Positions 44,340 to 55,119 of a stretch of DNA of 64,000 nt are shown one piece after another (position 1 is the stretch's first letter; the number at the start of each line of letters is the position of its first letter). The DNA lies in NCBI GenBank assembly GCA_016110215.1, contig JADWQD010000004.1, forward strand, positions 1,674,001-1,738,000. The letters are read 5' to 3'. Source of the DNA: Capronia americana (taxonomy: Eukaryota > Ascomycota > Eurotiomycetes > Chaetothyriales > Herpotrichiellaceae). The position numbers were made by a program, and so were the translations under genes. The notes below the pieces were generated by a model. That model saw only the letters and a program-made list of their open reading frames with translations. It had not been told where the DNA came from and did no database searches.

Positions 44340-46343
44340 TTACTTCTCCAAGCCAAAAGCGTCAAGAAGCTTAGGTAGGTACGGTGTACCCCAACCGGTG
44401 ACAGCATCCCAGCCTTCCGTCGCAGGGAAACCGCTGGTGTTGCAACCTGCTGAAGATCCGTTCGTGACATCTGTGAACAAGATGTGTCCCCATTTGTACA
44501 ACCATGGATTGAGGAAACCAACCGGAGGACGGCCCTCGGAGATCAACGCGTCATTTAGGAGTGCGAACACAGCTGCGGTGATAGGCGAAGAACCAGACGT
44601 GCCGACCAAGTTCAAGGTAGTGCCATTCCAAAGTACGGGGAAGAGCTGTCCTATCGCAGATATATCGGGATACGCACGGCCTGTGGTTGATTAGAACAAA
44701 AAGTGTACATATCAAGCTTGCGAAAGGAGAGCTTACCTGACTTGTTGTACAGACCATCATAGAGCCCGTCAAGGCCGTCGACGTATGCATTGACAGTCTC
44801 AGCCTGGTAGGCAGGCATGTCAAAGTAATTCGAAAAGCCTGCGCCACTGTTGAAGTAGAGACCACTGCTCAACTTCCTCCACGCCGCTGACTCAGGGTAG
44901 CCGGTCGTCGCCCCGACTGCTGTGACGTAGGGGCAGTCAGCTGGGAAAGACGGCATGAACATGGCCGTAGTATTGTCCACGTTGCTGAAGCATGTCTCGT
45001 CAGTGCCCACACCGAAATCGCCGCTGGAGAAGAAGAGTGACACGCCACGAGCACCAAGCTGCGCAAATTGATTGCACACCGCTTGAGCATAGCTTCGACT
45101 GACAGTCTGCTCATCATCGCCATACGAGGTAGAGACAACTTGCGGCACCTCATCGTCCGACAGACCTGCCATATACTGTGCCCACACCAAGAATGGCTCG
45201 TCGCTGTTTTCCACTGTGTTGATGTCGGGGGTGAAGGTTGGGTTTCGGCCACCAGTGTGATAGGCGATTAAGGGCGTAGGGTAACTAATTCCAATCATGT
45301 ACTCAGCATCAAGATTGGCTTCTCTGTCTAGTCCTTCGGCTGCGACGTTGGTACCATTATCGAGGACACCACCAGCGATGGAGATAGCCTCAAACTCGTA
45401 AGCATACGAGGCAGCCTCAGGCCTGTGCAACGTCAAGAATTGGCTAATGTCGGATCGATTCGTGGCTTCATCCAAGTAGTTGGTGTGTGCCATCTTGTTC
45501 GCCCCGGCTGCCTTGACCTCGTAGTCGATTGTACCGTAGAGAGTCCTCAAACAGTCTGGCGTGACATGAGTAAAGTTGCAGGCGGCGGCGATCGTTGAGT
45601 TGTCTGGCAGTGGGATTGAAGTCGGTGGTTCCCAGGTATCGGCGGCTTCAAGAGCATGAGAGGTGCGTTTATTGATCGCGGAACGTTTCATGATTTCGCT
45701 TCTCTTCTTGTGTCCCTCAAGACGGGCCCATGAATTTGTTGGCTGGATCGTGGTGATATGGCTGTGGACGTATTGCGGGAGGCTATATCCCTCAGTGCGG
45801 ACAACTGTCGAGCCGTCATGGTGTTCCCATACCGAATATTCGGTGTTCAGCATGTCTTCAATCGTCGAGACAGGCAAAGGGATAGAGATCCAATCCTTGG
45901 CTGGACTATACGCAAGTTGGTCGAGGTCAACGCCATACTCTTCTAGCCACTCGTGGACGGCTGCGAAAGCCTCATCCGACGGCTTTACAAGCTCATTGAC
46001 TTCGTCGGCCGACAAATGCTGACCATAGCGCGAGTGGGAAGGGTCCGAAACTTGGTCTCAATTAGCTTGGCTCAATTTCCTTCGCACGTCCGAAGCTCGT
46101 ACCTTCATAAAGATGGCGCTCAAGCTCATCGAAGCGGCTCTGTGACAACCCGATGGTTAGGTGAATCCGGTGTTCCGTTGGAGCAGGTCCCAAATTCGTC
46201 CAGGCTCTTGGAGCTCGATGGAAGTCCTTCACGACAAGATCAGAGCGGCGAGTGACAGGGCCGGCTGCAATCAAGGAGGGTTGGAAGCAGCTCAGCAGAC
46301 AGAGTGCAGCGGCAAGCATGGTGGGTGCTTGAAGAGGGGCCAT
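44340..46343 (-). pseudogene. Sedolisin (S53, tripeptidyl-peptidase-type) gene with a frameshift before the catalytic serine
   Basis: Minus strand; exons 46343-46103, 46050-44737 and 44681-44340. A signal peptide (MLAAALCLLSCFQPSLIAAG) and an activation prodomain (about 35-190) precede a catalytic S53 domain with EANLD (Glu324, Asp328) and SSGDFG (oxyanion Asp425). Exon 3 begins GRAYPDISAIGQLFP. At a run of five C (44637-44641 on the complementary strand) the frame slips by one base. The conserved continuation, with GTSGSSP around the nucleophilic Ser and the calcium site FTDVTNGSSAGC...GWDAVTGWGTP, is intact but in another frame. As written, translation ends at about 44551 without the serine. 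Sedolisins are secreted acid peptidases. Everything else is undamaged, so a very recent mutation or a sequencing error in the C run is equally likely. Confidence 0.82.
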
Positions 46344-46863
46344 GCTTGAAACCACCTTGAGACAGGCACGCGATGACCGTAGCCCGGAACGAACGACAGC
46401 TGCTGTAATAAAAAAAAGAAGTCGGCAGCTGGTCCTCTTTCAGCAACAACAGCGCGTCGATTACCTAGCTATATACAACGACTTTGGCAAGGTCGTAGCC
46501 GTCGCTGCAGACCGTTCTTTTGGCTTCATCTCGCGGAGCGGAGACGTCATTGGCAACACCGCACAACATCATATCTGCCATTTTGAGGCAGCTCCGATAG
46601 ATAGTCAAGCATCAAGGTGCCATTGAAGCTCTCACAGGATCGCTAGCCCTTGCATTAGGGTGGCGGCACGTAATGAACGAGAACCCGAGGTATCTCGCCT
46701 GGACACAGGATTGGACGAGCGACCATCAGCTTCTAGATTGAGGTTAAGCGTCGAGGAAGTCATTGGAAGATCGACGTCTCTCCGGAGATACTTCTCGTGG
46801 AGCATTTGGGGTGATAAAGCTAATGAACAAGATGTGAGGAAGTGGCGAGAGAAGCTTCTTTGA
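46342..46863 (+). CDS. Doubtful hypothetical gene divergent from the sedolisin
   Basis: Exons 46342-46616 and 46659-46863 can be joined in phase over a 42-nt GTGCCA...TTAG intron to give 159 residues. The second part is protein-like (RLRLSVEEVIGRSTSLRRYF, SIWGDKANEQDVRKWREKLL). But its ATG overlaps the sedolisin start codon on the other strand, and the first exon covers that gene's promoter. So the first exon is suspect and the true 5' end may lie elsewhere. Confidence 0.25.
46470..46475 (-). promoter_or_regulatory. TATA-like element of the sedolisin gene
   Basis: TATATA lies about 130 bp upstream of the minus-strand start at 46343. Position fits a core promoter. Confidence 0.4.
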
Positions 46864-49292
46864 AAGTCAGATGCAACCTTGAGCTCTACCTGCCCGATTA
46901 GGAGGGCGTAAAAAAGGCGGGTTAGGCACTGTTATTGGTGGGACAGGGCAGATGCCGCAATCTAAGCAAACAAGCGGGCTTGCCGTCCGCAGTCTGCAAG
47001 CATGCCGCCGTCAAGCGATGGGGGCGCGAGTCTGTGCATTCATGGCCAAGAGGCGAGGAGGAGACACAGCATGCAATCTTGTTCCTCAGCACGGGAAAGA
47101 TTGAGAACTGGACGGCGAATCCCATAGGTACAGGACTCGAACGCACTGTCCTATGTACATGAACTCCGTGCTGCAGATCGAGAATGACGTTGGTTTGGTG
47201 TCACTCTCAGATAAGAACAGCGCTTACGACGCACTCCATACTACTACGAGGTATGTATGTACGCATTCGGCGCCGGTCCCCTCCTTCTCACAGTTTCTAC
47301 CGTTTCTTCCTTCGACATAGCATAGATTGTATCTGTGTCCAGTACCTCGATAACTTAAGCCTTCACTTTCCTCCCGTTGCAGAAAAATACGAAGCCAGGA
47401 ATCCAAATCATGTGCTCGATGGGGTGACTCATCGGGTTGATGTTCCGGTGCTTCGAGAAGATTCAATCATCGGAATTCACTTTAACCCCCCACGTGCTGT
47501 CTCTGGGGCAGAACAGACACTGGATACGACTCCCAGCGGTGCTCTCACAGCGACCCAAGATCGTCACAAGATGCTTGCCATGCAGGGCAGTTTGAGGCTG
47601 AGAGCGGCCAACCGTGTCCCGAGCCTCCAGGCATCTGTTGCCTTGCCTCGCCTTTTAGCCCAATCAGCATGCTCCATATGCGGTCCTTTGGCCATCACCA
47701 GTTCGCTTTCCTTCCTTTGTCATCCGTGCGGCCTTCGTCCAAAGTTCTTGTGGCCCATGATTGTCATGTCTGCCTGGAGAAAGAAAAGTGTAAGTAAAAC
47801 CTCGCTGTCGGTCGTGAACAATGTTGGATTGAAATTGTTGTTGTCCTACTGCTACAGTACTCTCAATCCCATCGAGCTACATACGTACCACTTCAGCCTT
47901 ACCTCGTAACTTGAATCCAGCATGTGCAATCTCCTCGTGCCCCTCTGTCCCTTTGTCCTCCACTCCGTCGCAGTGTCGAACTCCTCTGCTACACGTAGTG
48001 CCACGGCAGACTCGTCCACAGACGCAAAGATTCTGTTCTCATACCTGTCCAAACGTCCATATCAGTCTCCTGGAGCCCAGCCAGGTGACACCGACAGCCA
48101 ACCGAAGCCTCTATCCCTACCATCGCTGAAGCTCTACAAACGGACAACCTGGCATACGTGCCGTTGCTTCTTCAGCTGCATTGCCGTCCTACACCCTCGA
48201 CCTGGCCCAAGCCGGCCAACCTTTGGATGCGCCGGTAAATACTGTGCGCGGTGCTCATCGGCCGCGAAACTCCTACGGCCGATGCGGCGCGGTGGGCCGA
48301 TGGATCAGAACACGAGAAATGACCCATACTGGAACCGCTGTGTTTTCCTCGGTGCAAGCGGCCTGTTCGAGTCAAATACGACCGAGGAGATCTGTGAAGG
48401 CAATGGAGATCATCCAACATCAGAAGTGCAGCAGTCCAGTCGGCCTATCCAAAGAGACTTTGAGACCGAGCCGAGCAGAAACAGCAGCAACCATCGATCG
48501 GAAGGCGATTGCGAGCAGAGAAGGCATCGGCCAGTCTATGAAGAGATGGATCCACAATTCCACACAGGATCAGAGAGGAGAGACTGGAAGTCATCAAGGA
48601 CGAGTCGCTATCAGGCCGAATTGGAGTCATATTTGAAGGAAACGTACGGAAAGCGAGGTTGAGAAACCGCCCGTCGCGATCTGAAATCAGTCGTCATTAG
48701 CAAGCGAGGCATGAATGATTGGTGGTTCGCTGGTTCGTCGGACTGCTTGTACATAATACATATCCTACAGCATCTCATCCTCTTCGTCGAGTACACAGCG
48801 TCTCGGATTTTGCATTTACACAGGACAAGGAAAAAGCAATATGACGCAGCGTTCATGATCCAACACAGCTTTTCCCACCTCGGCACCCTAAGTAGTACAT
48901 TCTGCGAACCCCATTCACAAGCTTGATCGCCCGGAGCTCGCCGAAACGCTTTGTTGTGGATTCCATCACGACCCGCCCTGGGAGCCTCCCCGTCCCACTG
49001 TGGGGTAAAAAAGATAAACAATGTTGCATTTCACACCACCGCCCACGGGAACAACGTTGCTCAGGATCGCACAGGCGAAGGTGGCGGGATCTCTCTCTCC
49101 TATGCACATTGAACACGAGGGGCAGCAACATGACCTCCCGGATATTTGAATGTACTGCCAAGCTGACCTCCCCGCGGTGAACTAGATTACAGTAAGGACC
49201 TTCACCCCCAGCCTACTTCGCGACAACAGTACATTACATCCTCCAAGCGACAACACCTCGATATACCCGCGCTGTGCCCTCGTATTGCCGCA
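46864..49292. other. Long gene-poor region
   Basis: About 2.4 kb. Apart from the frame at 47922-48662 (listed separately), only short frames with poor composition are present. I found no transposase-like sequence and no obvious terminal repeats. Confidence 0.4.
47922..48662 (+). CDS. Possible hypothetical protein
   Basis: An uninterrupted frame of 246 codons from an ATG. The N-terminal third looks unlike protein, but the C-terminal part is more natural (NTRNDPYWNRCVFLGASG, RPVYEEMDPQFHTGSERRDW, SRYQAELESYLKETYGKRG). It could be the last exon of a gene whose upstream exons I cannot define. No family is recognised. Confidence 0.3.
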   Translation: MCNLLVPLCPFVLHSVAVSNSSATRSATADSSTDAKILFSYLSKRPYQSPGAQPGDTDSQPKPLSLPSLKLYKRTTWHTCRCFFSCIAVLHPRPGPSRPTFGCAGKYCARCSSAAKLLRPMRRGGPMDQNTRNDPYWNRCVFLGASGLFESNTTEEICEGNGDHPTSEVQQSSRPIQRDFETEPSRNSSNHRSEGDCEQRRHRPVYEEMDPQFHTGSERRDWKSSRTSRYQAELESYLKETYGKRG

Positions 49293-50414
49293 ATGAAATT
49301 CACGCACGCAACCCCCGTGACGGTCTCCCTGTCCGACCTCCAACAGGGCACCGTCCCCTTCTCGACGCTCTTGTCGGCGTTCGGCCCCTCCTCCCTAGGC
49401 ATCCTCGTGGTGACAGACCTGCCCGACAAATTCGCGCCGCTCCGCCAGCGCGTCCTCGGCAACGCATCTCGCATCGCCCACCTTCCTCCTGAGACACTCG
49501 CCTCTCTCACCAAGCCGGCGGCAAAATATCTGGTCGGGTGGTCCCATGGCGTCGAGACTTTGAGGCCCGGGGTCGTCGACATCGCAAAGGGGAGCTACTA
49601 CATTAACTGCGCGTTCTACAAGGACGGGACACTCGAAGGCGCGGACGGGGCCAAATTCCCAGGCTTCGAAGAATATACCGCCCCGAATGTGTGGCCGCCG
49701 GAAAACACAGACGCGGTGTCGGTGCCTGGGTTCAGGGCTGACGCCGAGGAACTGATAAAGCTGATCATTGACACGGCTGTTTTGGTGGCCAGGGCGTGCG
49801 ATTGCTTCGCGGAGAGCGAGATTGACGGCTACCAGAGCGGTTATCTTGAGAGAATGGTCCAGCAGAGCGAGACCACAAAGGCTAGACTATTGCATTATTT
49901 CCCGGCCGAACCCGCGCCCGGAACGGAGGCCATGGGCGGCAATGAGATCGTCAATGGCACCACATCGAACAGCGAGAAAGGACCACTGAAGGAGATAGAC
50001 GACTCCTGGTGCAGCACGCACCTCGACCACGGGTGCCTTACGGGCCTCACGTCCGCTATGTTCCTTGATGAGTGCTCTGAGCAATTGGACGAACTGCCAT
50101 CGAGCCCCGATCCATCGTCGGGCTTGTACATTCTGTCGCGGAACCAGGAAATTCATAAGGTCGCCATCCCCCGCGGGGCACTGGCGTTTCAGACGGGAGA
50201 AGCATTGGAACTCATTACAGGCGGGAGATTCAAAGCGGTGCCGCACTTCGTCCGCGGTGTAGATGCCAATAGGGTGGAGGGGAAGCGCAGGATAGCGAGG
50301 AATACACTAGCCGTGTTTACGCAGCCGAATCTCGATGAGGTGGTCGACCTGGAAACGGGTCTGACTTTTGGCGAATTCGCGAGAGGGGTGGTCAAGAAGA
50401 ATACCGCGAGTTGA
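49293..50414 (+). CDS. 2-oxoglutarate/Fe(II)-dependent oxygenase-like protein
   Basis: Single exon, 373 residues. An N-terminal cap is followed by a double-stranded beta-helix in isopenicillin-N-synthase style: HLD (His243, Asp245) in WCSTHLDHGCLTGL, distal His318 in FKAVPHFVRG, and Arg336 in RRIARNTLAVF as probable 2-oxoglutarate ligand. The iron facial triad is thus present. The Arg-x-Ser motif reads Arg-Asn-Thr. The N-terminal part also has SLGILVVTDLPDKF, usual in such fungal oxygenases. The substrate is unknown; relatives hydroxylate or desaturate small molecules. No neighbouring metabolite genes suggest a pathway. It lacks introns and has a good start. Confidence 0.8.
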   Translation: MKFTHATPVTVSLSDLQQGTVPFSTLLSAFGPSSLGILVVTDLPDKFAPLRQRVLGNASRIAHLPPETLASLTKPAAKYLVGWSHGVETLRPGVVDIAKGSYYINCAFYKDGTLEGADGAKFPGFEEYTAPNVWPPENTDAVSVPGFRADAEELIKLIIDTAVLVARACDCFAESEIDGYQSGYLERMVQQSETTKARLLHYFPAEPAPGTEAMGGNEIVNGTTSNSEKGPLKEIDDSWCSTHLDHGCLTGLTSAMFLDECSEQLDELPSSPDPSSGLYILSRNQEIHKVAIPRGALAFQTGEALELITGGRFKAVPHFVRGVDANRVEGKRRIARNTLAVFTQPNLDEVVDLETGLTFGEFARGVVKKNTAS

Positions 50415-50824
50415 TGTCGAAGAGGGCAACGTGGAAAGGGGCAGAAGGGGTGAGTTTCTGTAAGATATGTGATAATCCTTTGCCCCGACCTTGCTGCTCC
50501 TGAATCAACTCCTCAAGCCGGCTCATACCGAACTTATTGCCGTTACCCATGCCCTTATGATCGTTGTGCTCCTCCATTGCTCTGCTTGCCTAGCATACCA
50601 GGGCCGAGTACGTCGTTTCGAACCTGCCCAACGCCGAAAGGTTATGCACCTGAGCCTAATCGCTCATCATTCAAAACGCCATGCTTTGTACTCCGCAACT
50701 TTTGTGGTATTCATGCAAAAAATCCAAACATGCCTCCCAGAACCCGTCCGCACTTCACCCAAGATACCAAGCTCCCAAAATGATGACAAAGGGAATGCAG
50801 GAACCAATTTGCATAGAAACCTTC
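50415..50824. other. Convergent 3' spacer
   Basis: 410 bp between the oxygenase gene and the minus-strand uncharacterised gene. No gene is supported. Confidence 0.5.
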
Positions 50825-51700
50825 TCACCTCGCAGCTTCTGTCTGTGATCTCTGAAGGAAGAGTGACTGAACGCGACGGAGGTCGGCTACTGCCCGATCG
50901 AGAGGAGTGGTGGCAGCGTAAGTTAGCGCTGGTGATTGAGGAGTAGGTGAACGTGACATAACATCATGCGCCTCGTCTGCTTGCTGAGGAATCCCAAAGG
51001 TCTCGGGCTCCAGTGTCTGAATTGCAGCCATGATTGCATCCACGTCAATCTCATCACAATGGTCCAAGATGTCCTTCAGCCATTGCTCCCGAGCGTGATT
51101 GAAAGACATAGAGTCCCCTCGGAGGCGAGATTGTATCGCGTTCCGTAGCAAGCCAATAATGTCGTCTTCGGGCGGTGACGGAGGGTCAACATCGCCTGAC
51201 TTGTCTTCCTCTTTCTCTAGAGCTGCTACCAACGTATGGTTGCTCGAAGATGGCGTGTCGACGGATGCTGGCCGAGACAGATCCTCAAAGAATGCGACAG
51301 GGCCGTTTCCAGGTGGCGCTGCCACAACATCATCGGCGGTCGTTGTCCTTACTTGCACTCCTGCCTCTCGCTCATATCTTTCCTTCGCAGCTCTGGTACC
51401 CTCCCACTGGCACAAGTTCAATATCTCATCGCCGGTCAAGCCCAGCTCATCGAACACACGGAACAGGCGTCTATGCCAGGGATATCTCGATAGTCGACGG
51501 CGATGGGGGGGAAAGCAATAATCGAGACCTGGATACTGGGCTTCTAGGGTATCGAGGGCGCCATAGAAATTCTGCACTTCGACACGGACCTCGCCCACAA
51601 TGTAGCGCTGGACGTGTGCATAGAAAGAGACTGGATCGCCCTGCTTCGGCTTGGGGAACGTCTTTTGGTAGATCAACTCCGGAATAGATGGTTTCCTCAT
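50825..51700 (-). CDS. Uncharacterised fungal protein, 5' end incomplete
   Basis: From ATG 51700 the frame encodes 291 residues in one exon. The N-terminal half is conserved-looking: PSIPELIYQKTFPKPKQGDPV, VEVQNFYGALDTLEAQYPGLDY, and RYPWHRRLFRVFDELGLTGDEI followed by LCQWEGTRAAKERYEREAG. The C-terminal half is acidic and disordered with a short helix (REQWLKDILDHCDEIDVDAIM). I do not recognise a named family. Upstream, another frame (about 51740-51960) reads protein-like (LPPSVADHLPSTEPLCLRGK ... GGKEFTGRRELPL). It could be joined in phase by a 49-nt GC-AG intron (GCAAGA...CAAG), so the true start may be further 5'. Confidence 0.6.
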   Translation of the reverse strand: MRKPSIPELIYQKTFPKPKQGDPVSFYAHVQRYIVGEVRVEVQNFYGALDTLEAQYPGLDYCFPPHRRRLSRYPWHRRLFRVFDELGLTGDEILNLCQWEGTRAAKERYEREAGVQVRTTTADDVVAAPPGNGPVAFFEDLSRPASVDTPSSSNHTLVAALEKEEDKSGDVDPPSPPEDDIIGLLRNAIQSRLRGDSMSFNHAREQWLKDILDHCDEIDVDAIMAAIQTLEPETFGIPQQADEAHDVMSRSPTPQSPALTYAATTPLDRAVADLRRVQSLFLQRSQTEAAR

Positions 51701-53025
51701 CTTGGGTTGTCCCAACCCGGGTAATGACAGGGCTGACTCTCAGTCTTGCAAGGGGCAATTCCCTGCGACCAGTAAATTCTTTACCTCCACGAGAACGGGC
51801 AATTTGTTTCCCTCGCAGGCAAAGAGGCTCGGTAGATGGGAGGTGATCGGCCACCGAGGGTGGGAGGTCGGTGTGTGGTTCGATCTTCAGAGGGTTGAGC
51901 TGGGAGCGAAGTGAACTGGACAAACGTCTCGGCGCCGGAGGTGGAGGGATCTAAGACTGTTGGGTGCAGCAGAAGGATGCAAATGGTAGCTGAAGGTGTT
52001 CGTGAGGCGAGGCTCTTGTGGTCAGGTGAGGAGTTTGTTGAGGATTGAAGGTCCGATGGAATGCGAGAGAGTCCGCCAGATTCTAGGCTGGACAGCCGTA
52101 GCCTGCAGGGATGAAGGATGCTCTGTGATGATCGTGTTTTTAGCTTCAGGTACGACTACACCAAATGCGCTCAGTCTTCGACCCCGCCGGTGCCGCCGCT
52201 GACGATGCTTACCGAACTCGCCAGCGTCCAGGGCGTCAACTGACACAGCGGCTACAGTTCACGCGGTAGTCAAACTCAGAGGTGCCGGAGATGAAGAAAG
52301 GCAGCCCCAAGTGAGATTCAATACAACTCTGGCAGCAACAACATCGTGCGTTGGCAGACTCTTCCGTTGGTCACCCTCCTTCGTTTAACTGGACCTGCCA
52401 ACTCACTATCCACCAGGCTACGGTCAGTAGTACATCTTTGACTGCTTCAGAGAACTGTGAATCAGGTCCGTGTCCTTCACAACGGCCGCACCCGCTTTTC
52501 CTGTGCGTCAGGTGGCCAGGTCAGCCAGAATCTCCGCGTGTCTGTCAAGCCAGTTGGGTTCATACGGACAAATTAGCAGCTGCCTATTACGCCTTTGTTT
52601 CTGCTGGCCGAGCCTCTACCAATCCCCTTTCTGCCAGCGCTTCCGACGCGACAGCTTCCGACAGCCCCCATCCTCGGGTCAAACAGGTCCCTGCAGGCCA
52701 CGCCTTCTGCCGACCTTGGGGATTCTTTCCAAGTGGCGTGCTGACTGGCCGCCTGTTTCAAGCCACCGCGCGCAATAGGACCACCGATTCGGGACTGGCT
52801 TGATATCGATCCCGGGGTCGTGGCAGAAATCGCAGCCTTGCAGTGTGGGTGGCGGCCTTCAATAAGATATAGCGGTGCCTGTTGCATACTCGCTGTTAAA
52901 GCAGAGTGAGTCTTGCTCCAGCACCATCATCGGCATAAAGGCCCCGCTGTACCTGGCAGGCATCCACGGTCCTTAGGTATGAACCGCCTTCCCGGACTCG
53001 CATCTTCGAGTCGTAGGCGACAGCA
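51701..53025. other. Region with possible unassigned exons on the minus strand
   Basis: About 1.3 kb. Besides the possible upstream exon near 51740-51960, a minus-strand segment 52155-52022, with a 57-nt intron (52156-52212) before it, encodes a natural-looking C-terminus (NTIITEHPSSL ... RIWRTLSHSIGPSILNKLLT). Its upstream part is interrupted. I cannot build a complete gene. The right end is the promoter of the nuclease gene. Confidence 0.35.
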
Positions 53026-55119
53026 ATGTCGACTTTTGATGGCCTTGTCAAGGAATTCCCGACTATCAGGATTGACTACTTCAGGAATCATCCCGGCAAA
53101 CCCCCGCCTGCCGCATTGTTTCTCAGCCATGTCCACAGTGACCATCTGACTGGCCTGGAGTCAGTAAAGATGCCCTTTGTCTACTGCTCAGCGACTACGA
53201 AGCGCATCCTGCTGAAGATGGAAAAGTACCCTCACCGTATCAACTTTGCAAAAGGCATACTCGAGGCGCGAAAGCAGCAGTACAAGCATCTGAAGAATCT
53301 CCTCCGAGCAGTGCCCTTGAGTACTGCTACCGAAATTGAATTGGGCCCGAGATTGACCATCCGGGTGACCTTGCTGGATGCCAATCATTGCCCTGGTGCT
53401 GTAATGTTCTTGATCGAAGGTGGTGGCAAAGCCATCATCTACACTGGCGACGTCAGGGCTGAACCTTGGTGGGTGAATTCAATCGTTCAAAACCCGGTCG
53501 TTTTGCCTTATGCTTGCGGTCTCAAACACCTTGACTGCCTTTACCTTGATACCACCTTCGCTACCCATGACGAGCCGTACAAGGACTTCCCTACCAAAAC
53601 CGAAGGATTGCAGGAACTTCTCGAAAAAGTCGCCCAATACCCTCCCGACACAACCTTCTACTTCCGAGCATGGACGCTAGGTTATGAAACTGTCTGGGTC
53701 GCTTTATCCACATTCTTACAATCACAGATCCACGTGAATGATTACCAGCTGGGCATATTTCGTGACGGATATGATAACGAGAGCCTTGCACTCACAGGAT
53801 TTACCCTCGGCAATAGTCGATTACCCGGTTGTCTCACCGGCGAAAAGACCGCCAGGATTCACAGCTGCGAGCCAGGCCTGGACTGTCATTCCCAGATCAA
53901 AAAAGCCGGGAATGTTGTGTGGATTAGCCCTATCATTTCGCGGCTCACGGATGGCAGCGAAATCAGAGAACTCGGGGCTGGGGGTGGCTGGAGAGACCTC
54001 TATCCTAAGGCGCAACTTAAGATGGAGGACAACGCCAACATCGCGCAACTGCTGGCCTTTTGTGCCTCATACGCCGACGGTGAGGAAATCAGGTCGAAAA
54101 TAGTGCAGGCACTATGGCAGCCTAGAGTCGGTCATGACCTGTCCATGATTCTTGATGAAGTTGATGAGGTGAAAGTTGAAGACGACGACTCCATCAAGCT
54201 TGAAGATTTCATGACCTTGATATCAAGGAGGTTTAAGGAGACGCACTCACCGATTCCCGAGAGAGCACCTCCGAACAAACAGTCAAAGCCTGTGGCTCAC
54301 GAGGATACAATTCATTTCCCGTATTCTCGTCACTCCTCATACAACGAGCTTCGCCATCTCGTCAGGGTATTCAGGCCAAAGGATATCTGCCCCTGCACCG
54401 TGAGCCCAGAAACTTGGTCAGAAGATCTCAGCATGGAAAGTCTCTTCGGAGATCTCTGTTCAGAGCAGATATTTTATTATGATCAGGAAACGCGGGATAT
54501 CGTCGCGGAACTGCAAGTGCACGATGGAACCATAACCAACAGCGGCCGGAGTAAGAGGAGACGATACGACGACGACGATGACGACTCACAAAAGACGCAG
54601 TCCCAGAATACTCGTGGCCATGAGCCTTCAAGCCCGGTCGACTTCGCTTCCCCGTCCAAAGCAAGCGAGCCAGAAGATACAAAGTCGCCTTTGAGGCTGG
54701 TCAAGGAAGAAAATATTGACATTCAACCAGATCTTCATCCTAGAAACATAGAGAATGCGAGCCGGCAACATCATTCCAGACTTGACGGCAATGCCTGGGG
54801 CGATGGCCTCAATAGTCAGCCTCTTTCATCGTCGGCCTTTGACAGTCAACTTGACCAGCCGTTGGATCCGGACAGAGAGTTATATGTCAACGATGGCCTA
54901 GGAGATCACGATTTACAGGGCAATCCTGGAGCTCTGATGGTGTCCGAGCACAGGTCTCCAGAGAATTACGTCGAGAAGTCCCAAAGAAAGCAAGCAAGAG
55001 TCGATGCCTATCGTGCTGCAAGACTCGCTGTTCTCGATAACGACATTAGCGAATGGGATGCCGTCCCTTTGAGAAGCGTTGGCCATCAGGGCCACGACGA
55101 GGAGGAGCTTGAGCTGTAG
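53026..55119 (+). CDS. Artemis/SNM1-family DNA repair nuclease
   Basis: Single exon, 697 residues. The metallo-beta-lactamase domain starts at once, as in Artemis: MSTFDGLVKEFPTIRIDYF, then HVHSDHLTG (His35, His37, Asp39, His40), DANHCPGAVMF (His121) and YTGDVR (Asp142). A beta-CASP/DRMBL region follows to about 480, including HFPYSRHSSYNELRHLVRVF and CPCTVSPETW. The last about 200 residues are acidic/Ser-rich with a basic KRRRY patch that could be a nuclear signal. The family comprises 5' exonucleases and hairpin-opening endonucleases used in interstrand-crosslink repair and end joining. The N-terminus without a zinc finger resembles Artemis (DCLRE1C) more than Pso2/SNM1A. All metal ligands are present. 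No introns. Confidence 0.88.
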   Translation: MSTFDGLVKEFPTIRIDYFRNHPGKPPPAALFLSHVHSDHLTGLESVKMPFVYCSATTKRILLKMEKYPHRINFAKGILEARKQQYKHLKNLLRAVPLSTATEIELGPRLTIRVTLLDANHCPGAVMFLIEGGGKAIIYTGDVRAEPWWVNSIVQNPVVLPYACGLKHLDCLYLDTTFATHDEPYKDFPTKTEGLQELLEKVAQYPPDTTFYFRAWTLGYETVWVALSTFLQSQIHVNDYQLGIFRDGYDNESLALTGFTLGNSRLPGCLTGEKTARIHSCEPGLDCHSQIKKAGNVVWISPIISRLTDGSEIRELGAGGGWRDLYPKAQLKMEDNANIAQLLAFCASYADGEEIRSKIVQALWQPRVGHDLSMILDEVDEVKVEDDDSIKLEDFMTLISRRFKETHSPIPERAPPNKQSKPVAHEDTIHFPYSRHSSYNELRHLVRVFRPKDICPCTVSPETWSEDLSMESLFGDLCSEQIFYYDQETRDIVAELQVHDGTITNSGRSKRRRYDDDDDDSQKTQSQNTRGHEPSSPVDFASPSKASEPEDTKSPLRLVKEENIDIQPDLHPRNIENASRQHHSRLDGNAWGDGLNSQPLSSSAFDSQLDQPLDPDRELYVNDGLGDHDLQGNPGALMVSEHRSPENYVEKSQRKQARVDAYRAARLAVLDNDISEWDAVPLRSVGHQGHDEEELEL

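Noticed and set aside
47120..47165. tRNA-like sequence on the minus strand (GTTCGAGTC)
   Set aside because: The T-stem does not pair over five bases and no cloverleaf can be drawn.
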